Shown: positions 16,105-24,766 of the stretch, piece after piece
How positions within the stretch are numbered: the first letter of the stretch is position 1
How the letters are laid out: each line of letters begins with the position of its first letter
Assembly: GCF_000179595.2 (NCBI RefSeq)
Contig: NZ_JH556657.1
Coordinates: forward strand, 124,569-188,568
Origin: Acetivibrio cellulolyticus CD2
Lineage (GTDB): Bacteria > Bacillota > Clostridia > Acetivibrionales > Acetivibrionaceae
DNA: 64,000 nt
Reading direction: 5' to 3'
The notes under the pieces: model-generated
Told to the model about the DNA's origin: nothing
What the model saw: only the letters and a program-made list of their open reading frames with translations
Database searches by the model: none
Translations under genes and position numbers: made by a program

Positions 16105-16740
16105 ATGTCAACTAAGATAGCTGTTTTTTTTGATGAAGATAATAAACCCTCATCAGTTTTTAAGCCTAGTACTGTTAAAGTTATAGAAAAGTTTAATAAT
16201 GAATGGGTCACTGACAGAGAAATTCAAGTATTTTTGGATATGAAAAAAGGAATTGTAAACTTCAGAAAAGACCTTTTAGATTTCGTTTCCCTTATAAAAG
16301 ATGCTACTGTAATTCTTGCTGCCGAAGTTTCAGGCATACCCTATAAAGTTTTCGAACAGGAGGGCTTTGATATTTGCGAAAATGAAGAATTCTCAATAGG
16401 ACTTTTGGATAAAATACTCGAAGCAAAAAGTAATAATGATATATGCTGCGAAAGTCCTGATGCTTACATTGATACAACACCTGTTGAAGGTGAAATTGCA
16501 GGTAATTATTTCTTGGATCTAAAGAAGCTTCTTGCTAAAAAAACTTCGCTGACTTCAAAACAAGCCTTGCTTCCTTTCTTAAAAGAAACGCCATTCCATG
16601 TATTGGAGGTTTTATGCAGCCATGCTCCACCATGGTTTGATTTTGAGCTTGATAAATTAGCTCTTTGTAAAGAGACAACAAAAATATCAGAAAACGAGTA
16701 TATTGTGAAGATATACAAAAAGACTTGCAACTGTGAATAG
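16105..16740 (+). CDS. anfO: AnfO-like Fe-only nitrogenase accessory protein
   Basis: A 211-residue soluble protein resembling AnfO, which is encoded with Fe-only nitrogenase genes. It has the N-terminal KIAVFFDEDNKPSSVF strand, EIQVFLDMKKG, a central VILAAEVSGIPYKVFEQEGF and a C-terminal LEVLCSHAPPWFDFELD. Length fits the family (about 200-240). The ATG at 16105 follows GGAGATG. No nitrogenase structural genes lie in the window, but it follows the ammonium channel, consistent with a nitrogen-status regulon. The biochemical role is unsettled in the family. Confidence 0.8.
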   Translation: MSTKIAVFFDEDNKPSSVFKPSTVKVIEKFNNEWVTDREIQVFLDMKKGIVNFRKDLLDFVSLIKDATVILAAEVSGIPYKVFEQEGFDICENEEFSIGLLDKILEAKSNNDICCESPDAYIDTTPVEGEIAGNYFLDLKKLLAKKTSLTSKQALLPFLKETPFHVLEVLCSHAPPWFDFELDKLALCKETTKISENEYIVKIYKKTCNCE

Positions 16741-16751
16741 AGGTGACTAAA

Positions 16752-17705
16752 ATGATTTGTAATCTACAAACCAGATATGGAATTATTAGCGGTGTATCAT
16801 ATTGTGAATACTATGAAGACAATATTATAAAGGAGTGTACTTTAAACACGTTTAACCAGATAAAAACAAATTATGGTGTCTTGACTCCTCAATTTGATGA
16901 TAGTAAAGACCGCAAGAAATTTACCAATTCCATTTCTTATTATAAAAGCGGTGCTTTAAAAAGTATTTCATTAAATAATCAAACATATATTAAAACTTCA
17001 ACAGGAACTTTCCCAGCAGAATTGCTGACTTTTTACGAAAGTGGCTCAATCAAAAGGTTGTTTCCCTTAAACGGAAAAATAACTGGCTATTGGGATGAAA
17101 ATGACGAATATAATATATCTCCTCTACTGGATTTGAATTTGGGATTTGGAAAAATTAAAACCAAGGTTATATCTATTTATTTTTATGAATCCGGCAATAT
17201 AAAAGGCCTTACACTATGGTCCAAAGACTCTTTGACAGTTCCTTTGCCCTTTGGAGAAGTTAGTGTAAGAATTGGCATAACCTTCTATGAGGATGGAACA
17301 GTTAGTTCCTTTGAACCAAGTGTTCCGACAAGCCTCAATACCAAAATAGGCAGAATTATAGCCTACAATACTTTAGCTTCAGGCATAAATGGTGATTTAA
17401 ACTCTGTAAACATAAATAAAGACGGTACCATTGAGTCACTTATGACGTCTACCAATAAAATTATAGGAACAACCTCCAAAGGTAAAAAGCTATGTTTTGG
17501 GCCAAAGTTAAAGCCAAATCCTTTAATTTTAGGAAAGTCGGAACTTGTTCCATTGATTATTGAGTTTAACAAAAATAGAGTTTTATTTAATAATAAATAT
17601 AAATACAAGATTTCAAATTGCGTTTTTGAAGTAACAGAAAGCACGCTTATTGACGAGCTTGTAAGTTGCGGCAAAAATTGCAGCACTTGTAGTGGTTGTC
17701 ATTAG
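16752..17705 (+). CDS. Repeat protein with C-terminal Cys cluster, next to anfO
   Basis: A 317-residue protein built of MORN-variant-like units: SYYKSGALKSISL, FYESGSIKRLFPL, YFYESGNIKGLTL, TFYEDGTVSSFEP. The C-terminus carries CGKNCSTCSGCH, a possible metal site. The ATG at 16752 follows GAGGTG by six bases; the in-frame GTG at 16743 would overlap that site. It starts 11 bases after the AnfO stop and is certainly cotranscribed. I do not know a function; a nitrogenase-linked role is inferred from position only. Confidence 0.75.
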   Translation: MICNLQTRYGIISGVSYCEYYEDNIIKECTLNTFNQIKTNYGVLTPQFDDSKDRKKFTNSISYYKSGALKSISLNNQTYIKTSTGTFPAELLTFYESGSIKRLFPLNGKITGYWDENDEYNISPLLDLNLGFGKIKTKVISIYFYESGNIKGLTLWSKDSLTVPLPFGEVSVRIGITFYEDGTVSSFEPSVPTSLNTKIGRIIAYNTLASGINGDLNSVNINKDGTIESLMTSTNKIIGTTSKGKKLCFGPKLKPNPLILGKSELVPLIIEFNKNRVLFNNKYKYKISNCVFEVTESTLIDELVSCGKNCSTCSGCH

Positions 17706-17771
17706 GTTTTATAAATACACAATCTCCTCAGTTTTTGCATCTTTCACTTCGTTCGAAAGAGTCGTAATAAA

Positions 17772-17797
17772 GCTTTCAGGGGTGTGATCCTGAAAGC
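17772..17797. terminator. Hairpin between convergent genes
   Basis: A 9-bp perfect stem (gctttcagg/cctgaaagc, 8-base loop) lies between the plus-strand Cys-tail gene and the minus-strand acyl-CoA synthetase. The T tract is weak. It probably terminates the nitrogen operon. Confidence 0.6.
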
Positions 17798-17980
17798 CCT
17801 TGTTCCCCCATCCCTTACCAGCACTACAAATACCTCATTAACAGCCAACACTCAAATTCTTTACTCGTTCATTGAAAGATATCACATATTTTAATCTTTT
17901 ACAGTTAACCTTCCTTTTGATAGTGATAAACAGCTGTGCTATAGCCTCGCCTGTGACTTCTTCATCTAAATATAGTAATC

Positions 17981-19828
17981 CTATTTAGCAGAATTTAATT
18001 TTTCGATAAATTTCCCGTTTGCTTTTCTCATATCAATACCAGCTTTGCCTAGAGCAGAATTAATTTTCTCCAGTTCTACAGGTCTTTTGATTTTAAGAGT
18101 AGTAGTTTTAACTAAATCCTCATTCGTTAATACAAAATACCTAATAATTTTGTATTTAGGAAGCATATTATTGATGCTTTTTATTGCCTCTCCAAACATT
18201 GATGCCAATTCTTCATCGGAAGGGGTATTTTTTTTGTCCGACCTAATCGCATCCATATCAACTACCAGTTCTGCACACGCTTGTATATCTCCGTCCGGGG
18301 TTCTATTTCCCCATGCAAAAGAATCTTTAACGTAAGGATGGTCATTTAATAAAACTTCATATTCTTCAGGAAATGCTTTTTTACCATTTGTAAAGACGAT
18401 CATTGACTTGGCGCGTCCGGAAATTTTAATAATTCCATCTCCATCTATGCTGCCAAGGTCTCCTGTTCTGAACCATCCCTTTTCATCAAGGACTTCCCTT
18501 GTTGTGTCTATATCCTCATAATAACCCAACATTACGTTTTTGCCCCTGACAATTATTTCTCCCATACCGTTTTCGTCAGGATTGTCTATTGCAACTTCAA
18601 TATCACAAAGTGGTGGGCCAATAGTACCGGGTTTGTTTACAAAGTCATTATTTGTGGACACTACCGGGGATGTTTCTGTGAGTCCATAACCTTGCAATAG
18701 TTTCAAGCCCAATTTATCAAACCCCTTAATTACTTCAGGGTCAAGCGGTGCTGCTCCAGAAATAACAAGCCTCAATCTTGGACCCAACTTATTGAAAACA
18801 CTTTTGAAAAATTTCCTTCTTAAATCAATTCCCATTGATCTCAATATTTCCGAGACCTTTATAAGCAGATTTAAGGTTTTTGCTTTTCCGGACTTTTCTA
18901 TTCCACTCTGCAGTTTTCTATACATTGCTTCTAAAATGGCTGGAACTGCAACAAGTACTGACACTCCATATTCCTGTAAATTTTGTGCAACATATTTTAT
19001 ACCATCACTAAAGGCAACACATATACCGCTATGAACCATGAATGCCAAACCTATTGTATTTTCAAAAGTGTGATGTAATGGTAAAAGTGAAAGGTAAACA
19101 TCTCCTGGATAAACTTTTATGGCACCTGTAATGCTTGTAACATTTGCCGCTATGTTAGTATGAGAAAGCATAACACCTTTGGCAAGGCTTGTTGTACCCG
19201 ATGTAAAAAGCAGTATAGACATTGCTTCCCTATCGATGCGAGATTCAATAAAACTCATATCTTTATTGCTTATATGTTGTTCTCCCATTTTAATAAGATG
19301 AGGAAGACTTAAAAATTTATCATCTTCCTGACTGATATCTTCCATACAAATAAAATGATTTATTCTGGTATTGTTTTTTGAGATACCGCACATTATTTCA
19401 TGGTAGGTTGGACTATAAAAAATGGCCTCAACCTTACCCCGTTCAATCAAATTCTCAATTTCAACCGGTGGAAGATATTTATCCATGGGAACTGCTATAC
19501 CAGTACCATTTACTATGGAATAATAAGCAACTCCCCACTCATACCTGTTTTCTCCTATTATTGCAATCCTTTTACCCTTTAATCCTATGGAAATAAGAGC
19601 AGTACCAAGATTATTTATATCTCTTTCAAAGTCAATATAACTTCTACTAACTATCTTTCCATTCTTATCCTTAAATTTAAAAGCAGGTGCATCACCATAA
19701 TTTTGGGCACTTTTTTGTATGAGTTCTTTAAGGTCGTTTACCTTTCTGGTCTCATAACATCCTCTTCCTCTTACAATCAGTCTCCCGTCTTCTGAGAAAA
19801 TATCTACACATTTTTTCAACCTTTTCAT
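17981..19828 (-). CDS. Long-chain acyl-CoA synthetase (AMP-binding)
   Basis: Activates fatty acids to acyl-CoA with ATP. The AMP-binding signature SILLFTSGTTSLAKGVMLSH lies near residue 205, followed by LPLHHTFEN, LLQGYGLTETSPVVS (A5-type), GWFRTGDLGSIDGDGIIKIS, and a C-terminal catalytic lysine region (VKTTTLKIKRPVE). At 615 residues it is normal for FadD15-type enzymes. A GGGGAG lies directly before the ATG at 19828, so translation may really start at the TTG three codons in. It is monocistronic, with terminators on both sides. Confidence 0.92.
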   Translation of the reverse strand: MKRLKKCVDIFSEDGRLIVRGRGCYETRKVNDLKELIQKSAQNYGDAPAFKFKDKNGKIVSRSYIDFERDINNLGTALISIGLKGKRIAIIGENRYEWGVAYYSIVNGTGIAVPMDKYLPPVEIENLIERGKVEAIFYSPTYHEIMCGISKNNTRINHFICMEDISQEDDKFLSLPHLIKMGEQHISNKDMSFIESRIDREAMSILLFTSGTTSLAKGVMLSHTNIAANVTSITGAIKVYPGDVYLSLLPLHHTFENTIGLAFMVHSGICVAFSDGIKYVAQNLQEYGVSVLVAVPAILEAMYRKLQSGIEKSGKAKTLNLLIKVSEILRSMGIDLRRKFFKSVFNKLGPRLRLVISGAAPLDPEVIKGFDKLGLKLLQGYGLTETSPVVSTNNDFVNKPGTIGPPLCDIEVAIDNPDENGMGEIIVRGKNVMLGYYEDIDTTREVLDEKGWFRTGDLGSIDGDGIIKISGRAKSMIVFTNGKKAFPEEYEVLLNDHPYVKDSFAWGNRTPDGDIQACAELVVDMDAIRSDKKNTPSDEELASMFGEAIKSINNMLPKYKIIRYFVLTNEDLVKTTTLKIKRPVELEKINSALGKAGIDMRKANGKFIEKLNSAK

Positions 19829-20008
19829 CTCCCCATATTAAGCGTCTTATAAATTCTTTAATCAATATATCCTATACGCAATAAAATCATAAATTTACTA
19901 AAGTCGTTTATATTCTTATTATTCATTCAACTCTGATATATTTTTATTATTTGCTATATCAAGGTATCATAATTCAATAAATATATAAACCCCAGCTGAA
20001 AAATATAG
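19829..20008. other. Spacer upstream of the acyl-CoA synthetase
   Basis: AT-rich spacer with no gene. It presumably holds the synthetase promoter on the minus strand, but no consensus pair stands out. Confidence 0.4.
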
Positions 20009-20644
20009 ATAACAAGCACTATAGTTAAATGGATTGAGGTTTATGAGGATTTATTCTTTAAGGGTTATATAAACGGTAATGCTACATTATTAAACCCAGA
20101 AAAATACTATTATGTCACCCAGGATATTCTATTATGTTATGAAAAGCCAGACAAGAATTCAGAAATTGCCATAAAATTAAAACGAGACGAAGAAATCTAT
20201 CTTGTAGAAAAGTTGGATAAAATGGGACAGGTGTGGCTTAAGATATACGACCAATTCGGCATAAGTGGGTATATCCAAGGCAATGCTCATATTCAACCAA
20301 ATGAGTTTAAACCATATAAGGCATATATTGCTGAAGACACAGTAGATGTATATAAAATACCTAGGATAAGTAGTTCTGACTTTTTTACAACACTTAATAA
20401 AGGAAGAGAGATTACTGTAATGAGAGTTGTAGATCATGGAGATATTAAGGGATGGTTAGAAATAACTGTATATGACAAACCAGGTTATATCCCCCGCAGT
20501 ACAAGAATTGAAGCAGTATCCAATCCAAATAAATATAGTACAAAAAGCAGTTCAGCTGATTATCTTAGTTGCCGTAAGTTTACGATTATTGGCATTATGC
20601 TTATTATAATGTCTATAATAGTGTTTTTTGTTTCTCGCCATTAG
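20009..20644 (+). pseudogene. SH3-domain membrane protein lacking a start
   Basis: An open frame of 211 codons between a TAG at 20006 and the stop at 20642. It encodes two SH3-like modules (YYVTQDILLCYEKP... and DTVDVYKIPRISSSDFFTTL) followed by a C-terminal transmembrane helix. No ATG occurs before the first module is complete, and the TTG at 20213 would cut into it and has no ribosome site. The gene has therefore probably lost its 5' end. If functional it would be a membrane-anchored cell-wall-binding type protein. Confidence 0.65.
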
Positions 20645-20696
20645 TACTATTTATCTATCCTATTCTTAGTTGCGGGATTAAGTATGATATTAAAGG

Positions 20697-21212
20697 TCAG
20701 TTAAATATGATTTTGTATTGTTTTGAAACTCTCTTATAAAATAGAATAATGTTTAAAATAGCTATGCTTCCAAATATAATTCTAAAAGGAATATCTGAGG
20801 TTTGAAGACCAAACGTTATTCCATTGAGATCTCCTCCCCCTCCTACAAACAGAGATAATACAGATATATAAATGGGATCAAGTATCATAAAACATAATGT
20901 AATATAATAAAGAGAAATCAATATCGATCTGCTTTTCAATTTACAGACATATGGTGAAAACGCTAAAATGTACCCTATTAATATTGTTACGATACTACTT
21001 AGCCCACTAAATAAAGCCATACTAATACCTTCTAGTCCTCTGTCATTTATAACAATCTGGATTCCCCAAATTCCTACAAACCGGACTCTCTCGAAAACAC
21101 CAAACAATAGTGCTAACAATAGATGAGTTCCTTCGTGGACAATATAATAACTTATAATTGCTGTAAGAATGCCTGCCCATTGTTTTATTGATTTTAACAT
21201 TCTATTTTTCAT
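20697..21212 (-). CDS. Membrane protein with HExxH motif, putative zinc peptidase
   Basis: A 171-residue integral membrane protein with about five hydrophobic segments. The first segment carries YYIVHEGTHLLLALLFG: an HExxH zinc motif inside a helix, as in M50/DUF3267-type intramembrane metallopeptidases. A second metal ligand of the usual DG/NxxPG form is not obvious (DPIYISV is a weak candidate), so activity is uncertain. The ATG at 21212 follows AAGGAGA. It lies 10 bases after the TetR gene in one operon and is therefore under TetR control. Confidence 0.7.
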   Translation of the reverse strand: MKNRMLKSIKQWAGILTAIISYYIVHEGTHLLLALLFGVFERVRFVGIWGIQIVINDRGLEGISMALFSGLSSIVTILIGYILAFSPYVCKLKSRSILISLYYITLCFMILDPIYISVLSLFVGGGGDLNGITFGLQTSDIPFRIIFGSIAILNIILFYKRVSKQYKIIFN

Positions 21213-21222
21213 GAAAATCTCC

Positions 21223-21822
21223 TTATTTTAGGTATAATCTAAAAAATTCTTGTACATGCTTGGCAATTAAATTTAGTGCCTCATCTATTTTTTCTGTCTT
21301 CGCATCATAACGTAAAAGAAGAACCATGACAGGCGAATAAAACTGCAATGCCATTATCTCAGGGTCGGCACCATCTATTCTTCCTTCACTAATTAACTGC
21401 TGAAAAACTTTTGTTTGATAGCGCAATGTTTTTTCCATAAAAGTCTCGATAAAAACAGCGTTTAGTTCCACGCTTTTGTATTGTTCAATAATCATCATCT
21501 TTCGAAATTTTGACAAAATATCATCAGTCAGATAGAATTCAAAAAGCCTGCAGTAAATTTTCTGAATGTCTACTGAAAAATTAGAATCATCCTGCTCTTC
21601 ATGTCCAAATGAATGAATCAGTTCCTGTTGCAATTGATTTACCCGTTCAGTTGATACCTGAATAATGGTATCAAATATCGCTTGTTTATTTTTGTAATGC
21701 TTATATATTGCACTTTCTCTTATTCCAATGGCTTTTGTAATATCTCTGACAGATACACTACTATAGCCATGAACTGAAAAAAGAGATAGTGCTTCAAACA
21801 TAATTTTGTCTTTTGTCGTCAT
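21223..21822 (-). CDS. TetR-family repressor
   Basis: A 199-residue TetR regulator. The helix-turn-helix is SLFSVHGYSSVSVRDITKAI, then ESAIYKHYKNKQAIFDTI. The C-terminal domain is typical of AcrR-type proteins (LIAKHVQEFFRLYL end). AAAGGAGA precedes the ATG at 21822. It is first in an operon with the membrane HExxH gene and sits behind a promoter whose spacer is filled by a perfect palindrome, so tight autorepression is inferred. Confidence 0.93.
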   Translation of the reverse strand: MTTKDKIMFEALSLFSVHGYSSVSVRDITKAIGIRESAIYKHYKNKQAIFDTIIQVSTERVNQLQQELIHSFGHEEQDDSNFSVDIQKIYCRLFEFYLTDDILSKFRKMMIIEQYKSVELNAVFIETFMEKTLRYQTKVFQQLISEGRIDGADPEIMALQFYSPVMVLLLRYDAKTEKIDEALNLIAKHVQEFFRLYLK

Positions 21823-21842
21823 ATCATTCTCCTTTAAGAAGC

Positions 21843-21893
21843 AAGTTAACAGTTGTTAACTTTTATTATAGTTAACAACTGTTAACTTGTCAA
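21843..21893 (-). promoter_or_regulatory. tetR promoter with a double palindromic operator
   Basis: The minus strand has TTGACA (21893-21888), a 17-base spacer and TATAAT (21870-21865). An 18-bp perfect inverted repeat (21843-21860 with 21871-21888) surrounds the -10 box. Each arm is itself gttaac-N4-gttaac. One dimer would cover the spacer and a second the transcript start. Confidence 0.88.
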
Positions 21894-22020
21894 TATAAGA
21901 CATATATTTGTTATTAATTAACATAAAATACTTGTTGATAATATTGCTCTGTGATAGAATCATTTTAGATAATCTAGGATATACTGGGTTCACAGTTTAA
22001 TTTTTTTTGGGGGTATAGTT

Positions 22021-22758
22021 ATGAGAAATCTAATGCTAGTTTCATCCAAACAGAAGTACTTTATCTGGATTATGGTTTTAGTACTTATGGGAGTTATAAT
22101 TTCGCCATCAACTGCTATAGCTAATGAAAATAGGGTGTATGATATAGGAGACATAAACCGGGATGGAAAGGTTAACTCGTTGGATTGTGGATATATGAGG
22201 GCATATCTGCTCGGCATGGAGGGATTTAGTGATATTGGACAACGTCTATGGGAAGCGGATGTTAATGGAGATGGTATGATTAATTCCTTAGATTTTGCAT
22301 ATTTTAGACTGTGGCTTTTAGAAGGAAAGCAATTCCCAAAAGTTAACAAAGTGGTAAATACAGTTATAACAACAATACAAAAGGAACCGTTATATTTAGT
22401 AGCAAACTCTCCATTTGCTGTATTGGAATTTTCTGTTATGCTACGTGATGAAGCTGGAAACCCACTAGCAGGAAAAACAGTACGATGTGATGAACCTGGT
22501 GAATTTTATAATGTAGAAAACCCTACTGAAACTGATGAAAACGGTTGTGCAACTTTTACATTTTACCAAGCACATACAGATCAAGTGCCGTTTCGTACCT
22601 ATGAGGTTGATATAGGTATATACTTTGATGGAGATGAAGAATATAGTGCGGTTGAATATATTGCAAAAGCAATAATCTCAAATAATGGAGGACCACAGAG
22701 GACAACTTCGCCAAATACACCGACACCATCACCCACACCATCACAGACACCAAGGTAA
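22021..22758 (+). CDS. Secreted dockerin protein with Ig-like domain and Pro/Thr tail
   Basis: Cellulosome-type component. A signal peptide spans about 1-36 (ends AIANE). The dockerin is N-terminal, about 40-105, with two calcium loops (GDINRDGKVNSLDCGYMRAY and DVNGDGMINSLDFAYFRLW). An Ig/invasin-like beta domain follows (about 118-220; LRDEAGNPLAGKTV, TDENGCATFTF). The last 20 residues are a TPTPSPTPS linker that ends in a stop, so a following module may be missing. There is no catalytic domain. The start at 22021 follows a GGGGG ribosome site. An N-terminal dockerin is uncommon. Confidence 0.85.
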   Translation: MRNLMLVSSKQKYFIWIMVLVLMGVIISPSTAIANENRVYDIGDINRDGKVNSLDCGYMRAYLLGMEGFSDIGQRLWEADVNGDGMINSLDFAYFRLWLLEGKQFPKVNKVVNTVITTIQKEPLYLVANSPFAVLEFSVMLRDEAGNPLAGKTVRCDEPGEFYNVENPTETDENGCATFTFYQAHTDQVPFRTYEVDIGIYFDGDEEYSAVEYIAKAIISNNGGPQRTTSPNTPTPSPTPSQTPR

Positions 22759-22790
22759 ATACTGATATTTTAGTAAAATAATCAGAATAT

Positions 22791-22823
22791 AAAGGGAATT
22801 GCTACAAAATAGTAATTCCCTTT
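22791..22823. terminator. Bidirectional terminator, dockerin gene / kinase remnant
   Basis: Stem aaagggaatt (22791-22800) with aattcccttt (22814-22823), 13-base loop, between convergent genes. The A/T-rich flanks let it work on both strands. The minus-strand remnant's stop falls inside it. Confidence 0.75.
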
Positions 22824-23464
22824 AAAATACCTAAAAAGCATTCTTTTCCTGTACACGCTTTGATTTGATAAACAAAGGTTTTAAATGTGCAGTTGCCAAG
22901 TTTTCTATCTATTGCTCTGGCCGCACCTTTTAATACTGTATCTTTTAAAGCTCTTAATTCGTCAGGGCGGGTATCCAAATGCCAATAAGTACCCTGTGCC
23001 CATAATTTTTCCGGTTTTTCACCCATAAAGGTTGCATGAAAATAAGCCAGCCATTTCAAACATAACTGCATTTCATTCCAAGCTATACTTTGCCTTCTCT
23101 TTTTAAAACCAGCCGTGTCAAGGTCTTCAAAAACCAGTAAAAACTCATCGTTCTGCCATTCAAAAGCATACCACCCTGGAACTCTGCATTCGTTCCCACA
23201 TTTGCTGCTCCAATTCTCATAAAAAGCCATTTCTACTTTATAGGATTTTAGCTTCCTCTGAAATGAGTTATCCACACATTTGGATTGTACTGACCGTTTA
23301 GGCAAGCATACATTTTTTACTACCACATTTTTTATATCTGAACCAATTAGTCCATAACGCAATATTTTCCCATACCCTCCCCAAAGGTCCTGTACCTCTT
23401 CAATTTCATATAGTTCCCTTGAATGGGTAGACTTAAGAATTATCTTTTCAAAACTTTTATTCAT
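22802..23464 (-). pseudogene. Ecdysteroid-kinase-like (APH fold) protein, cut before the catalytic loop
   Basis: N-terminal part of an aminoglycoside-phosphotransferase-fold kinase of the DUF1679/EcKinase-like family. Recognisable blocks are YGLIGSDIKNVVVKNV, YENWSSKCGNECRVP, LLVFEDLDTAGF, LKWLAYFHATFMG and TYWHLDTRPDEL. In relatives the segment matching CTFKTFV is followed by the catalytic HGDAK loop and a DFQ metal motif. Here it goes into an unrelated 25-residue tail and stops inside a terminator. At 220 instead of about 330 residues it cannot be an active kinase. The start and its context are otherwise intact. Confidence 0.75.
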
Positions 23465-23618
23465 AGTATTAAAACATCTCCTATATGTGCTTCTAATAGC
23501 AATTCAATCAAGCTATGGATTCATTATAATTCAAATATTCACGAAACAAACATTAACTTCTGCGAATGCCAAGCCAGTATCCGAAGTTTATTATAAAATT
23601 TACTGCAATATTGGTCTT
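23465..23618. other. Leader region of the kinase remnant
   Basis: AT-rich, no ORF. Together with 23619-23783 it forms a 319-base gap whose right half holds the structured element annotated next. Confidence 0.4.
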
Positions 23619-23762
23619 GGAGACTCTCATCCTTTTCATAAACGAACCGAGTGAAAAGAAATTTCGCCGGAAGTGTAAGTAGCCACCAAATAGCTCGGCC
23701 GAGGTCATATTCTTCGGTTGAAACGCCACTACCGTCTTGCTGTTATACTTACTCCAGTCTTC
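23619..23762 (+). ncRNA. Candidate structured RNA, family not identified
   Basis: GC-richer than its surroundings and without an ORF. A 7-bp closing stem joins 23619-23625 (ggagact) and 23756-23762 (agtcttc, one G-T pair). Inside it gtaagta (23675-23681) pairs with tacttac (23746-23752), and a ctcggccgag palindrome sits at 23694-23703. The nested order of stems supports a folded RNA read from the plus strand, opposite to both neighbours. A match to a known clostridial RNA such as raiA is possible but I cannot confirm it. Confidence 0.45.
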
Positions 23763-23783
23763 ACTAAGTAACCCCTAACCGTT

Positions 23784-23993
23784 TTATTTTACCTCTTTCC
23801 TGTACTCCAAAATATCCCCAGGTTGGCAATCGAGAGCCTCACACAATTTCTCGAGCGTAGACATTTTGAGTGCCTTAACTTTGCCTGTCTTTATCATTGA
23901 CACGTTTGCCATTGTAAAACCGACGCGCTCAGCAAGTTCAGTGACACTCATTTTGCGCTTCGCCAGCATAACGTCCACGTTTATTATTATCAT
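23784..23993 (-). CDS. Small XRE-family (Cro/CI-like) regulator
   Basis: A 69-residue DNA-binding protein consisting of one HTH_3 domain: MSVTELAERVGFTMANVSMI is the helix-turn-helix, followed by LCEALDCQPGDILEY. The length is typical for the YozG-like group. Its ATG overlaps the stop of the upstream membrane gene (23990-23993). The DUF2975-XRE pair is a recurrent two-gene unit, so it probably regulates its own operon or acts with the membrane partner. Confidence 0.9.
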   Translation of the reverse strand: MIIINVDVMLAKRKMSVTELAERVGFTMANVSMIKTGKVKALKMSTLEKLCEALDCQPGDILEYRKEVK

Positions 23994-24469
23994 AGAGTTC
24001 CCTCGCTTTCCTCTTGCAGGACGGCTGCTTTCGTTAGATAGCGAGAAAGAACAGCTGCTAAGAGGGCGAGAGCGACAGCAAAAATATCCCCAATAATGGA
24101 CAAGAGAAGGATGCCGGGATGATTCATATCAAGCAAATGTAACACAACATTGCCGATGAACAGAAATGCTGCGTCGGACAAAAGCAATACCGACCCCATC
24201 TTGACCCATTTCGCTGTTAAGACGGTAAACACAGTTTCTTGCGTTACTGCACCCGACACTTTCCATACAAAAACGAGTACGGCAAAACACGGCAGTGAGA
24301 CCAACCATGCAAATATTAACCACGGCCAAAACCATCCACTAAATTCAGGATTTGCATTGATAATACTCCCGCCCCAAGATGGTATGACATAGATGCAGAG
24401 GAACAAACCGCATATAGCGGTGGCCATTACTGAAATGCGCATCAGGCTTCCCAAGGTTCTTGACGACAT
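23990..24469 (-). CDS. DUF2975 membrane protein
   Basis: A 159-residue protein with four hydrophobic segments, including ICGLFLCIYVIPSWGG and FWPWLIFAWLVSLPCFAVLV, as in the DUF2975 family. The start is set at 24469 because GGGAGGAG lies seven bases upstream; an upstream in-frame ATG at 24556 has no such site and would run through the promoter. It overlaps the XRE gene, giving translational coupling. The function is unknown; a membrane sensor for the XRE partner is a common guess (inference). Confidence 0.85.
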   Translation of the reverse strand: MSSRTLGSLMRISVMATAICGLFLCIYVIPSWGGSIINANPEFSGWFWPWLIFAWLVSLPCFAVLVFVWKVSGAVTQETVFTVLTAKWVKMGSVLLLSDAAFLFIGNVVLHLLDMNHPGILLLSIIGDIFAVALALLAAVLSRYLTKAAVLQEESEGTL

Positions 24470-24506
24470 ATAAAAACTCCTCCCTAACTTGACTTCTATT
24501 AAGCAT

Positions 24507-24535
24507 ATCATATCACATACATAAACAAACCACAA
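24507..24535 (-). promoter_or_regulatory. Promoter of the DUF2975-XRE operon
   Basis: On the minus strand TTGTGG (24535-24530), a 17-base spacer and TATGAT (24512-24507), about 40 bases ahead of the ATG at 24469. Confidence 0.6.
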
Positions 24536-24766
24536 TAATTTTTTATTGTAAAACAATAAATAATTATTTCGTCAAGGTAACAAGATGAACGTATGCCTTT
24601 ATTTCAACGCCGTTCTATTTTTTCAATTTCTGTTCATCTGCTATGGTAAGCAAAAATTCTACTCTTTTTATATTAGCAAACACATAATTTATTAATATTA
24701 TCTGGATGATATATATAGCATGGGTTGTAAATAGCTAAAAATCTATATAATAGGGGTTAGTTGCAT

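Noticed and set aside
24570..24760. Searched for a riboswitch or small gene ahead of the histidine kinase
   Set aside because: Only AT-rich sequence with no stable stem, ORF or consensus promoter that I could support.
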